From positions 62,001-126,000 of the forward strand of contig JAZNOW010000069.1 of assembly GCA_045589355.1 (NCBI GenBank): 64,000 nt of DNA, given 5' to 3'. How positions within the stretch are numbered: position 1 is the stretch's first letter; every line of letters begins with the position of its first letter. The DNA comes from RUG563 sp045589355. GTDB taxonomy: Bacteria > Bacillota > Clostridia > Christensenellales > Aristaeellaceae. The notes beneath the pieces were generated by a model, which saw only the letters and a list, made by a program, of their open reading frames with translations, was not told the DNA's origin and did not search any database. The position numbers and the translations under genes were made by a program. This document shows, in pieces, positions 24,375 through 31,742 of this stretch.

Positions 24375-25367
24375 TTGAGTACATCCCGTTTTGCTATTTT
24401 TGTGGACCTTGAAAACTGCGGCGCCAAGGCGCCCACCCTGAACAATATCCTGGATAAAGTAAAAATCCGCGGCGATATATTGCTTGGCAAAGTCTACGGC
24501 TATACCGACCGCTTTTCCGAATTGAAAGAACTGCTCCTTTCCAACACCTTCACCGTGGTGCCTTCCCTGCGTCACGGCGTGGCCCAGAAAAACAATGCCG
24601 ATATCCTGTTGGTTCTGGACGCCCTGGAAGTGGCCTATACCAACCCCCTCATCGATTCCTTCTGCATCGTGTCCGGCGACAGCGACTATACGCCCCTTGT
24701 GGGCCGGCTGAAAAGCATGGGCAAGTTTGTCCTTGGCATGAGCCGCAGCGAAGTGGCCTCCTCCATTTTCATCAACGCCTGCAACGAGTTTCAGTTTCTG
24801 GAATCCGTATCCTCCGTCAACCGGGACAAGCGCCGGGGCAAAAAGCAATCCAAGGACGAGCCTCTGGACGATTCCGGCCTGAACAAGCTGCTGGAAGGTA
24901 TTCTGGCAGAACAAACGGAAAACGAAGAAATGTACGCCAGCGAACTGAAGGGCGTATTGCTGCGCCTGCGTCCGGATTTCAACGAAAAATCCTTCGGCTG
25001 CGCTTCCTTCGGCAAGCTGCTCAATAAGCTGGCCGCCAAATTCGGCACCCTCCGGGTGCGCAACGACAACTACAACGTGATGGTTTCCCTCAACGCCGAC
25101 GCCCCCGAAACCACCGCCAAGAAGAGCCTGACCGCCGAAAACTGGCGCGGTGCTTTCTGCGAACAATTGCAGCGGTACAAGGATGACGGCTTTGAACGGG
25201 TGAACCCCTCCATTCTCAAGGCCGATATCCAGGCCGCCTATCCCGATTATACGGAACATGCCATAGGCTTCAAGCGCTTCTCCGACGTACTGAAAAAGAT
25301 GGAGCAGGAAAAGCTTTTGCAGCTGGAATTTGACGAGCAAAAGAACATGCTCATCAAAATGATCTGA
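24375..25367 (+). CDS. NYN-domain protein with two OST-HTH/LOTUS-like domains
   Basis: Residues 1-150 form a NYN domain, the PIN-like ribonuclease fold: FAIFVDLENCG, NADILLVLDALE and FCIVSGDSDYTPL carry the conserved acidic residues. Two C-terminal segments, about 172-245 and 258-330, resemble OST-HTH/LOTUS winged helices, a fold that binds RNA, including G-quadruplex RNA, in other systems. A role in RNA processing or decay is therefore plausible but inferred. The start is TTG at 24375, supported by TAGGAG about eleven bases upstream. The gene lies 17 bases after uvrC and is probably in the same transcript. No membrane segment is present. Confidence 0.85.
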   Translation: MSTSRFAIFVDLENCGAKAPTLNNILDKVKIRGDILLGKVYGYTDRFSELKELLLSNTFTVVPSLRHGVAQKNNADILLVLDALEVAYTNPLIDSFCIVSGDSDYTPLVGRLKSMGKFVLGMSRSEVASSIFINACNEFQFLESVSSVNRDKRRGKKQSKDEPLDDSGLNKLLEGILAEQTENEEMYASELKGVLLRLRPDFNEKSFGCASFGKLLNKLAAKFGTLRVRNDNYNVMVSLNADAPETTAKKSLTAENWRGAFCEQLQRYKDDGFERVNPSILKADIQAAYPDYTEHAIGFKRFSDVLKKMEQEKLLQLEFDEQKNMLIKMI

Positions 25368-25387
25368 CACAAAAGGAGGCTTTCCCC

Positions 25388-25912
25388 ATGCCGGAAATTC
25401 CCGCCTATGCAGAAGAACTGAAAAAAATCGCCCTGGAAATGGGCGCCGCCAGCGCTACGCCTTTCCACATTTCCCAAATTTGCTTCGATAGCCGTACCCT
25501 GCTCAAATGCATGTTCGGCTGCAACGACTGGGGCAAGGGCCTCACCTGCCCTTCCCGTCCCGGAAGCCCCACCATGGAGCAATACAGGGAAATGCTCAGC
25601 CGGTATACCTGGGGCATCATCATCGGCGGTCCCAACAAACACATCACCCAGAAGGTCTCCTTCCATCTGGAGGGCAAGGCCTTCGGCGACGGCTATTACT
25701 TCGCTTTTTCCATGAGCGACTGCGGCCTGTGCAAAACCTGCGCCGGCCACACCGGCGGCGAATGCCGTCATGTGCGCCAGGCCCGCCCCGCTTTCCACAG
25801 CGTGGGCATTGACGTGTTCAAAACCGTGCGTCAGTTCGGCCTGCCCATCAACACCCTGAAGGATCCCGATCATGAAACGCAGAACTGGTATGCCGCTGTG
25901 TTTGTGGAGTGA
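25388..25912 (+). CDS. DUF2284 predicted metal-binding protein
   Basis: The 174-residue protein has the DUF2284 pattern of conserved cysteines. CMFGCNDWGKGLTCPS lies near residues 40-55 and SDCGLCKTCAGHTGGEC near 113-129, followed by CRHVRQARPAFHSVGIDV. Together these offer about eight cysteines that could hold an iron-sulfur cluster or zinc. Members are cytoplasmic and uncharacterised, and are often annotated as metal-binding. AAGGAGGC precedes the ATG. It follows the NYN gene by 20 bases and closes the uvrC run. Element copy 3, in inverted orientation, lies just downstream. Confidence 0.88.
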   Translation: MPEIPAYAEELKKIALEMGAASATPFHISQICFDSRTLLKCMFGCNDWGKGLTCPSRPGSPTMEQYREMLSRYTWGIIIGGPNKHITQKVSFHLEGKAFGDGYYFAFSMSDCGLCKTCAGHTGGECRHVRQARPAFHSVGIDVFKTVRQFGLPINTLKDPDHETQNWYAAVFVE

Positions 25913-25929
25913 GTTAGTTGGGTTCGGTC

Positions 25930-26324
25930 AGGGGGCTCCTCGCCCCCTATCCCCCCGGCAGGGGTATCACCCCTGCACCCTCTTTGCGAAAAGGCAAGCA
26001 AATTCTATTCTTGTTTTTTCCGCATGAAGCATTGAAGAACGAAAGCTTTTTCAGCCACGGGCTGTATGAAAACAGGAAAACGGCGTGGAGAGAATGTATT
26101 CTCCCCACGCCGTTTCGCTGTTTTCCCCGGATGCCTTGCATCCGCCAGGCGGCGTTCCGCCGCCAAGCCCGTGGATGGCCCATGCATTTCCATCCCGAAT
26201 AAAATCATGTGTTTTTGTTTCCACCCATTTCCCAAGCATCGGGAAATGGCCTGCAGAAAAGAGGCGCAGTATCCGAAGGTGGGTGCAGGGATGAAATCCC
26301 TGCTGGGGGTTGGGGCAACGCTCC
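25930..26324 (-). repeat. Structured dispersed element, copy 3 (inverted)
   Basis: On the plus strand this starts with AGGGGGC/GCCCCCT (25930-25948) and GCAGGGG/CCCCTGC (25958-25976). It continues with the inverted cloverleaf (26055-26174) and ends with GCAGGGA/TCCCTGC (26285-26303) and a weak GGGGC/GCTCC pair (26312-26324). Read on the minus strand, the order and internal strings match copies 1 and 2. An extra hairpin, CCATTTCCC/GGGAAATGG (about 26222-26247), is inside. The copy fills the gap between the convergent DUF2284 and CNNM genes. Confidence 0.75.
26055..26174 (-). ncRNA. Cloverleaf core of element copy 3
   Basis: The closing stem is CCACGGGC (26055-26062) with GCCCGTGG (26167-26174). 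Arm 1 is GGCGGC/GCCGCC (26148-26164). Arm 2 is CCGGATGC/GCATCCG (26127-26144). Arm 3 pairs GAAAACAG with CTGTTTTC (26068-26075, 26118-26125), ACGGCGTGG with CCACGCCGT (26080-26088, 26105-26113) and GAGAAT with ATTCTC. The middle of arm 3 differs from copy 2 on both sides yet remains paired. Confidence 0.65.
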
Positions 26325-26340
26325 GTAAACGTTTCTCCTT

Positions 26341-27585
26341 TTACTCTTCGCCGTTTTCTTCCATCACATGGGGTTTGAGCAGAATTTCCTGCACATGCCG
26401 GTCGTCGGCCTTGAGCACCTGCACGTCCCAGCTGCCGCAATGGAATTCTTCGCCCACATCGGGAATGCGTTCGGCAATTTCCATCACCCAGCCGCCCACC
26501 GTGCTGGCATCGGCATTGGAGCCAAGGCCAAAGCGTTCTTCCATTTCTTCCAGGGGAGCACTGCCCACTATGCGCCAGCAGCCGTCCTTTTCTTCCAGGA
26601 ATTCCACTTCAATTTCGTCATGTTCGTCCCAGATTTCGCCCACCAGCTCTTCCAGAATATCTTCCATGGTCACAATGCCCACAGTGCCGCCGTATTCATC
26701 CACCACCACGGCCAGCTGGGATTTGGTGCGCTGCAGAAGGCGCATCAGGTCGCTGATCTTGGTGTTTTCCGTGACAAACACAGGGCTCTTCATGATTTCG
26801 GGCAGGTTCACCTGGGCATCCTTGGTTTTGCGGTAGAAATCCTTCTGGTGGATCACGCCCACAATGCGGTCAATGGTTTCGTCATAGACAGGCAGACGGG
26901 AATAGCCGCTTTCCTCAAAAATTTCGCTGACCTCTGCATAGCTGGCATCCTGGGGCACACCTTCCACCCGCACACGGGGGGTGAGGATATCGGATACTTC
27001 CTGGTCATGAAATTCGATGGCGGAGCGCACAAGGTCGCTGTCATCGGCGTCCATGCCGCCTTCCTGCTCCACTTCTTCCACCATGGTGATCAGTTCGTCC
27101 TGGGTAAGCCGGCGGTCGTCCTTCACTTTGAACAGTTTGGACAGCAGCACCTTCCACTTGCCAAAGAGCCAGTTGATGGGCTTGAACACCTTGATCAGCC
27201 CGCCAATGATGCCGGAAACGGCCATGGCAAAGCTTTCCGGGCTTTCCTTGGCCATGGACTTGGGCGAAATTTCCCCAAAGATCAATACCGCCACCGTGGT
27301 AACCACCGTGGACAGCGTGGCACCGGCGCCGCCCACCAGGTTCACAAAGAAAATGGTGGCAATGGAAGCCAGGCCAATGTTGACAATGTTGTTGCCGATC
27401 AGGATGGTGGACAGAAGATCGTCATAATTTTCCGCCAGCCTCAATGCCCGCAGGGCTTTCCTGTTGCCGTTATCCGCCATGCTCTTGAGGCGGGTTCGGT
27501 TCAGGGAAGAAAAGGCCGTTTCCGTTGCGGAAAAGAACGCAGAAAGCATCACCAGGATCACCATGATCAGGATCTGAATACCCAT
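26341..27585 (-). CDS. CNNM/CBS-domain membrane protein (hemolysin/CorC family, probable metal ion transporter)
   Basis: The 414-residue protein begins with a CNNM (DUF21) membrane domain of three to four helices, residues 1-170, containing FSATETAFSSLNR and FGEISPKSMAKE. A pair of CBS domains follows (about 190-320, with ILTPRVRVEGVP and SQLAVVVDEYGG), then a C-terminal CorC/HlyC domain (335-412, VGGWVMEIAERIPDVGE). Relatives move or sense magnesium and other divalent ions; hemolysin is a historical name. The ATG at 27585 is 14 bases after AGGAG; an in-frame TTG at 27618 lies before that site and is not favoured. An attenuator-like leader precedes it. Confidence 0.9.
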   Translation of the reverse strand: MGIQILIMVILVMLSAFFSATETAFSSLNRTRLKSMADNGNRKALRALRLAENYDDLLSTILIGNNIVNIGLASIATIFFVNLVGGAGATLSTVVTTVAVLIFGEISPKSMAKESPESFAMAVSGIIGGLIKVFKPINWLFGKWKVLLSKLFKVKDDRRLTQDELITMVEEVEQEGGMDADDSDLVRSAIEFHDQEVSDILTPRVRVEGVPQDASYAEVSEIFEESGYSRLPVYDETIDRIVGVIHQKDFYRKTKDAQVNLPEIMKSPVFVTENTKISDLMRLLQRTKSQLAVVVDEYGGTVGIVTMEDILEELVGEIWDEHDEIEVEFLEEKDGCWRIVGSAPLEEMEERFGLGSNADASTVGGWVMEIAERIPDVGEEFHCGSWDVQVLKADDRHVQEILLKPHVMEENGEE

Positions 27586-27756
27586 TTTTTGTTTCGCTAC
27601 TCCTTTTTTCAGACACAAAAAGCACGCCTATGGCTTCAGCCGCAGGCATGCCTGTGTTTCATTGTATCACCGGGGTAAGGCTCCGGCTCTATGGCATTAC
27701 TACTGCCATAATCACCCTCCACGGGGTAACCACGCTCCTTTTGGAGATATACTCCA
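27586..27756 (-). promoter_or_regulatory. Structured leader of the CNNM gene, candidate riboswitch or attenuator
   Basis: From the predicted start near 27756 the minus-strand leader runs about 170 bases. It has hairpins GGAG/CTCC, ATGGCA/TGCCAT (27691-27709) and a CCGG-closed loop, and ends in an intrinsic terminator immediately before the ribosome site. This layout is typical of transcriptional riboswitches. I could not match it surely to a class: there is only faint likeness to the yybP-ykoY (manganese) core, in AAAAGGAGCG and GAGCCTTACC. Confidence 0.55.
27616..27651 (-). terminator. Leader terminator hairpin of the CNNM gene
   Basis: On the minus strand GCATGCCT (27644-27651) pairs with AGGCGTGC (27622-27629) around an inner GGCT/AGCC stem, followed by TTTTTG. 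The ribosome site begins about 15 bases later. Confidence 0.75.
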
Positions 27757-27762
27757 CCAAGC

Positions 27763-27791
27763 AGTATAACATAGGGTACGGTATCTGTCAA
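27763..27791 (-). promoter_or_regulatory. Promoter of the CNNM gene leader
   Basis: TTGACA (27786-27791) and TATACT (27763-27768), read on the minus strand, are 17 bases apart. The promoter lies directly at the end of the upstream GGDEF gene. Confidence 0.8.
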
Positions 27792-27794
27792 CTG

Positions 27795-28424
27795 TCACAC
27801 GTCGTACCGCTTCAGCAGCATATCCAAAGCTTCCCGCAGCAAAATGGCTTCACCAATACCTTCCCGCTTGGAAAGCTTGTTCAGGCGCTTCAGCTGGTCG
27901 GCCGTATAGTGGCTGGTTTTGGGCACCATCTTTTCTTCCCTGCACAAAGCCACCCGGTTGCTGCCGCCATACTTGGCCCGGAACATGGCGCTTTCCGCCT
28001 TGCGGTACAATTCCTGATACCGGTTGGCGTCTTCAAACGCTGCCGCAATGCCCACGGAAATCGTCAGCTTTTCCCCACCCGGCGTCTGTACGTTCAGGGT
28101 GCTGCGAATGCTTTCCATCAGCAGGAACACGTCTTCCTTTTCCATATCCCCCTGGAACACAATGCCGAATTCGTCGCCCCGGATGCGGTACATATCCCCT
28201 TTGCCTTCCACCCCGTTTTGCAGATGGCGGCCGATGGCAATCAGTACTTCATCCCCTGCGTCATGGCCATAGGTATCATTCACGGCCATAAAATGATCCA
28301 CATCCATCAGGGCAATCAGAACGTTTTCCTCCATGGCTTCTCCGGAAAGAACAGCCGTCAGCCTTTCTTCGAACGCCTGACCATCGGGAAACTGCAGCAC
28401 ATCATTCACTTTATTGGATCCCAT
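27795..28424 (-). CDS. GGDEF-domain protein with a C-terminal ribbon-helix-helix-like segment
   Basis: Residues 5-160 form a GGDEF domain with signature RGDEF at 82-86, and LMDVDHFMAVNDTYGHDAGD as the metal and substrate-binding stretch, so it could make cyclic di-GMP. There is no inhibitory RxxD motif visible five residues before the signature and no membrane segment. Residues 168-209 (TADQLKRLNKLSKREGIGEA, then ILLREALDMLLKR) resemble a CopG/Arc ribbon-helix-helix, a DNA-binding fold; this part is inferred. AGGAGG lies eight bases before the ATG at 28424; an earlier ATG in another frame hits a stop after five codons. It has its own promoter. Confidence 0.85.
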   Translation of the reverse strand: MGSNKVNDVLQFPDGQAFEERLTAVLSGEAMEENVLIALMDVDHFMAVNDTYGHDAGDEVLIAIGRHLQNGVEGKGDMYRIRGDEFGIVFQGDMEKEDVFLLMESIRSTLNVQTPGGEKLTISVGIAAAFEDANRYQELYRKAESAMFRAKYGGSNRVALCREEKMVPKTSHYTADQLKRLNKLSKREGIGEAILLREALDMLLKRYDV

Positions 28425-28457
28425 TCATATTACCTCCTTGATATTATTTCCAGAATC

Positions 28458-28486
28458 ATATTACCACAATACATATTATATGTCAA
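28458..28486 (-). promoter_or_regulatory. Promoter of the GGDEF gene
   Basis: TTGACA (28481-28486) and TAATAT (28458-28463), read on the minus strand, are 17 bases apart, 33 bases before the start. Confidence 0.7.
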
Positions 28487-28639
28487 GTATTATCTGTAAA
28501 ATAATATTTCATTTTTGCATAGGATAGATTGTGACGCATTTTCGGTCATTTATGTCACACAAAGTTCGCTTTTGTGCATAGTTTACAGCAAATTTTCTCG
28601 TCTTTTTGCATTTTTCCTATGGCATCCCTGCAAGAAGTG

Positions 28640-28648
28640 TGCTATAAT
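28640..28648 (+). promoter_or_regulatory. pfkA: Extended -10 promoter of pfkA
   Basis: TGCTATAAT is an extended -10 element (TG one base before TATAAT). The -35 region (TGGCAT) is weak. The site is 61 bases before the pfkA start. Confidence 0.55.
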
Positions 28649-28709
28649 AGTTCGGCACATCGCTTTAGCGGTATGCTTTGCACCACAGAATTAAGGAGAG
28701 TGTTTTTCC

Positions 28710-29774
28710 ATGCCCAATATTGCAGTTCTCACCAGCGGCGGCGACAGCCCCGGCATGAACGCAGCCGTTATGAGCGTTGCCCGCTCTGCCAGCCGTCTGG
28801 ATATGCCTTTGATCGGCATCAAGCGCGGCTATAACGGCCTGCTGGGCCGTTCCGGCAAGCTGGAAGACGATTTTGTCCGGCTGGATCTTGACACTGTATT
28901 GGATATTGCCGACCTGCCCGGCACCTACCTGCGCACTGCCCGCTGCACCGAGTTTTTGGACCCTGCTGTCCGTGAACGCGCTGCCCAGCGTCTGCGCGAT
29001 ATGGACGTAAGCGGCCTTGTGGTCATCGGCGGCAACGGCTCTTTCCAGGGTGCCATGCGTCTTTGCGAGCTGGGCATCCCCTGCATCGGCATTCCCGGCA
29101 CCATCGATAACGACCTGGCCTACACCGAAATGACCCTGGGCTACGATACCGCCGTGAACTGCTGCTCCGACGTTGTGCGCGCCATCCGCGCCACCTCCCG
29201 CTCTCACGACCGTCCCCACGTGGTGGAAGTGATGGGCCGCGACTGCGGCGACATCGCCCTGAGCACGGCTGCCGCCACCGGTGCCGAGATCGTGGTGGTG
29301 CCCGAAGTGAAGTGGAGCGTGGACGAAGTGGCCGATAAGCTGAACTTCCAGATCAAGCGCGGCAATACCCGTGCCACCGTGGTGATCGCCGAAGGCTGCT
29401 GGGCCAGCATGAAGCCCTTTGATGTGTATAAGTTCCTCAAGCCCTATGGCAAGGATGTGTACGAAGGCGAACCCATGACCGCCGAACGCCTGGCCAGCGT
29501 GCTCAAGCGCAAGTGCGGCATGATCGAAGTGCGCTCCACCGTGGTGGGCTACACCCAGCGCGGCGCTTCCCCCACCGCCCGGGACTGCATCTTCGCCTTC
29601 GAAGCCGGCGCCATGGCTGTGGAGCTGCTCAAGAAGGGCATCAGCAACCAGGTGATCGGCATGAAGAACGGCAAAACCTTCTACATGCCCATCGAAAAGG
29701 CCCTGGCTGCCAAGCACACCTTCAACAAGAAACTGTACAACACCGTCAACGTGTTCCAGTCCAAAGAAAAGTAA
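28710..29774 (+). CDS. pfkA: 6-phosphofructokinase
   Basis: PfkA phosphorylates fructose 6-phosphate in the committed step of glycolysis. The 354-residue protein has the opening LTSGGDSPGMNAA, the catalytic stretch GIPGTIDNDL (D133 and D135), the MGRDCGDIAL substrate motif and the late AEGCW and GYTQRGASPTARD motifs. The nucleotide loop reads GGNGS: the Gly after it favours ATP over pyrophosphate as donor, but Asn109 replaces the usual Asp that helps hold Mg-ATP. It is slightly longer than the 320-residue bacterial standard. AAGGAGAG precedes the ATG. It is a single-gene unit with its own promoter and terminator. Confidence 0.92.
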   Translation: MPNIAVLTSGGDSPGMNAAVMSVARSASRLDMPLIGIKRGYNGLLGRSGKLEDDFVRLDLDTVLDIADLPGTYLRTARCTEFLDPAVRERAAQRLRDMDVSGLVVIGGNGSFQGAMRLCELGIPCIGIPGTIDNDLAYTEMTLGYDTAVNCCSDVVRAIRATSRSHDRPHVVEVMGRDCGDIALSTAAATGAEIVVVPEVKWSVDEVADKLNFQIKRGNTRATVVIAEGCWASMKPFDVYKFLKPYGKDVYEGEPMTAERLASVLKRKCGMIEVRSTVVGYTQRGASPTARDCIFAFEAGAMAVELLKKGISNQVIGMKNGKTFYMPIEKALAAKHTFNKKLYNTVNVFQSKEK

Positions 29775-29782
29775 AACAAAAC

Positions 29783-29816
29783 GCCGGTATGCCTGTGCAT
29801 ACCGGCTTCTTTTTTA
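29783..29816. terminator. Bidirectional terminator between pfkA and the GNAT gene
   Basis: GCCGGTATGC (29783-29792) pairs with GCATACCGGC (29797-29806), with T-rich runs following on both strands. Confidence 0.9.
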
Positions 29817-30341
29817 TTTCATGCATACATAGGAAAGACAGTGTTTCTCTTCCCCCAGTTCCTCGAAATACATCGGGTACGTTTCCACATACCGATAACC
29901 GCATTTCTCAATGGTTTTTCGGGACGCATCATTCTCACGGAAGCAATCGGCAAAACAGGCATCAAAACAGGAAAGCAAATACCCGGTCACTGTTTTCAGC
30001 ATTTCCGCGCCATAGCCCTTCCGCTGATACGCTTTACCGATCACAAAGCCCATCCCCACGCACGCTTTCCCTTTCAGTTCCTCCATGTCCGGCCGATAGG
30101 GGTTTACATGGCAATAGCCGATCAGTTCCTCCCCCATCAGCACCGCAATGCCGGTACCGTATTGGGTCAGCCTGCCAAAGAACACATCAAACGCCGCTTC
30201 ATTTTCCGCCGGCAAAAAGCCTGCCGGTGCCGTCACTTCCCTGTCCCGCAGCAATTGGAACAATGCCGCCTTGTCACTTTCCTCCAGCAGCCTGTACCGC
30301 AGCCTTTGAGAGCGCAATTCCTTCCCCTGCAAGCCGATCAT
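29814..30341 (-). CDS. GNAT-family N-acetyltransferase
   Basis: The 175-residue protein has the GNAT fold. LRYRLLEESDKAALFQLL is the N-terminal segment typical of the RimJ/RimL branch, VGMGFVIGKAYQRKGYGAEM near residues 105-124 holds the acetyl-CoA loop (QRKGYG), and ENDASRKTIEKCGYRYV is the C-terminal substrate-binding strand and helix. Members acetylate protein N-termini, polyamines, antibiotics or metabolites; the substrate cannot be told. It converges on pfkA and shares its terminator. GAGAAGGGAG stands before the ATG. No operon partner is evident. Confidence 0.88.
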   Translation of the reverse strand: MIGLQGKELRSQRLRYRLLEESDKAALFQLLRDREVTAPAGFLPAENEAAFDVFFGRLTQYGTGIAVLMGEELIGYCHVNPYRPDMEELKGKACVGMGFVIGKAYQRKGYGAEMLKTVTGYLLSCFDACFADCFRENDASRKTIEKCGYRYVETYPMYFEELGEEKHCLSYVCMK

Positions 30342-30396
30342 CGCATTGCTCCCTTCTCATTTTTTCCAATCGTATCACATTCACTCTCCGCTGGCA

Positions 30397-30430
30397 AGAA
30401 CGGCATGACAATCTGCCATGCCGCTTTTTT
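30397..30430. terminator. Terminator after the XRE-TPR gene
   Basis: CGGCATG (30401-30407) pairs with CATGCCG (30417-30423). The minus strand continues with TTCTT and the plus strand with TTTTTT, so it can act on the minus-strand gene and possibly in both directions. Confidence 0.6.
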
Positions 30431-30433
30431 CAT

Positions 30434-31597
30434 TTATTTACATTTCATTTTCCACTGTTTCCAGCGGATATCTGCTTTCATTTCTTCTTCCACTTCTGTC
30501 CTTTCCGGAACCATCCACCCCGGCCATTCTGCCGGCAATTCCGCCGTCAGTGTGGTGCAAGAGGTTTTGTTACATTGTTTCCCGGTACGCACCTGTCGGA
30601 TCAGCGGGGCGGTATAGTATGCATCCTTTTGCATCCCATCATACTGTTTCGCCAAGTTCAGCGCCGCATCCAACGCCTCAAACGCTTCCTTCTGTTTTCC
30701 ATCCTTCCACAGATATACGGATAACAGCAGCTGGAGCTTCGCCACAAAAGCGCTTTGACTGCCATAATTGCCGTCTGTGCAAATCCCATCAATCATTGCT
30801 TTCGCATTGCCAATGCACTGGATTTTCTCCTTTACGGATAGATTGTTTCCATGGGCAATCACACACCGAACCATCAACAGCCCGCACACCCACGCCATTT
30901 CCAGCGCCGCCTCGCCAAGTGCAGCCGCCTGTTGCTTGCCATCCACCGCCTGAATCCGCATCAGCGTACGGCACGCAAAAACATCCGGTGCGTTTTCTGC
31001 CAACGCGCTTGCCTTTTCCTGCATACCCATATTCAGGTACAACTGCATCAGTTCTTCTGTGGCTTTGCTCTTTTCCGTTCCTTCCTCCAATTGCGGCAGG
31101 GCTTTTTCAAAAAGCGCCATTGCCTCCCGCCATTCGGGATAGGTACTGTGAAATGCGGCATCGTACACGCTGTATCCTTCCGCATCCAAGCAGTGCCTCT
31201 CTCCCCGTCGCACATACCCGGCCCGCATCAACACCGATGCCAGGCAGGCAGTCAGCCTTCCGCTGCCCGGATATTCCATCACTGCTTCCCGTGCTTTCAG
31301 AATGCACGCATCCATATTCACATCAATTCCGTTGTTCTCTTCTTTCATGTCTTCGATTTGCTCCGCCAGAGATTCAACTCTCTGAACACAGTCATCCTGA
31401 TAGCCAAACAGTTCATCGATGGTCACCCCGAAAAAGTTAGCCAATGCCGGGATCAGCATAATATCCGGGCAACCGGAACCGCTTTCCCATCGGGACACTG
31501 CCTGGGTTGTCACCCCAAGGACTTCTGCTGTTTTTTCCTGAGTGATGCCGGCATTCCGGCGCAATTCCCTGATTTTTCTTCCCATATCAAACTGCAT
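30434..31597 (-). CDS. XRE-family regulator with TPR-like helical repeats
   Basis: Residues 4-65 form a Cro/C1 helix-turn-helix (LRRNAGITQEKTAEVLGVTT, then QAVSRWESGSGCPDI). The remaining 320 residues are alpha-helical and look like TPR repeats, for instance EWREAMALFEKALPQLEEG and EKSKATEELMQLYLNMGMQEKA split over helices. Such regulators often sense peptides or stress, but the signal here is unknown. The start is the ATG at 31597, with GGAAGGAAGAG upstream; an internal ATG four codons later is possible. It is transcribed alone between a GNAT gene and typA. Confidence 0.85.
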   Translation of the reverse strand: MQFDMGRKIRELRRNAGITQEKTAEVLGVTTQAVSRWESGSGCPDIMLIPALANFFGVTIDELFGYQDDCVQRVESLAEQIEDMKEENNGIDVNMDACILKAREAVMEYPGSGRLTACLASVLMRAGYVRRGERHCLDAEGYSVYDAAFHSTYPEWREAMALFEKALPQLEEGTEKSKATEELMQLYLNMGMQEKASALAENAPDVFACRTLMRIQAVDGKQQAAALGEAALEMAWVCGLLMVRCVIAHGNNLSVKEKIQCIGNAKAMIDGICTDGNYGSQSAFVAKLQLLLSVYLWKDGKQKEAFEALDAALNLAKQYDGMQKDAYYTAPLIRQVRTGKQCNKTSCTTLTAELPAEWPGWMVPERTEVEEEMKADIRWKQWKMKCK

Positions 31598-31700
31598 TTT
31601 TCTCTTCCTTCCTGTCCTTGATCACCGGTGTATCTTCATTTTATCGCCAAACCAACAATAAACCATGCCTCATTGCTTGTTTTTCTATCAATCAACCATT

Positions 31701-31735
31701 GAAAAAAACGCCAAGGCTTTTTACACCTTGGCGTT
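31701..31735 (-). terminator. typA: Terminator of typA
   Basis: AACGCCAAGG and CCTTGGCGTT pair across a nine-base loop and are followed by TTTTTTT on the minus strand, eight bases after the stop codon. Confidence 0.9.
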
Positions 31736-31742
31736 TGTCTGA

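Noticed and set aside
27670..27790. Possible M-box-like string (GGTAAGGCTCC...ACTACTGCC) on the plus strand
   Set aside because: There is no plus-strand gene downstream, and the promoter and terminator of this stretch both point to the minus strand.
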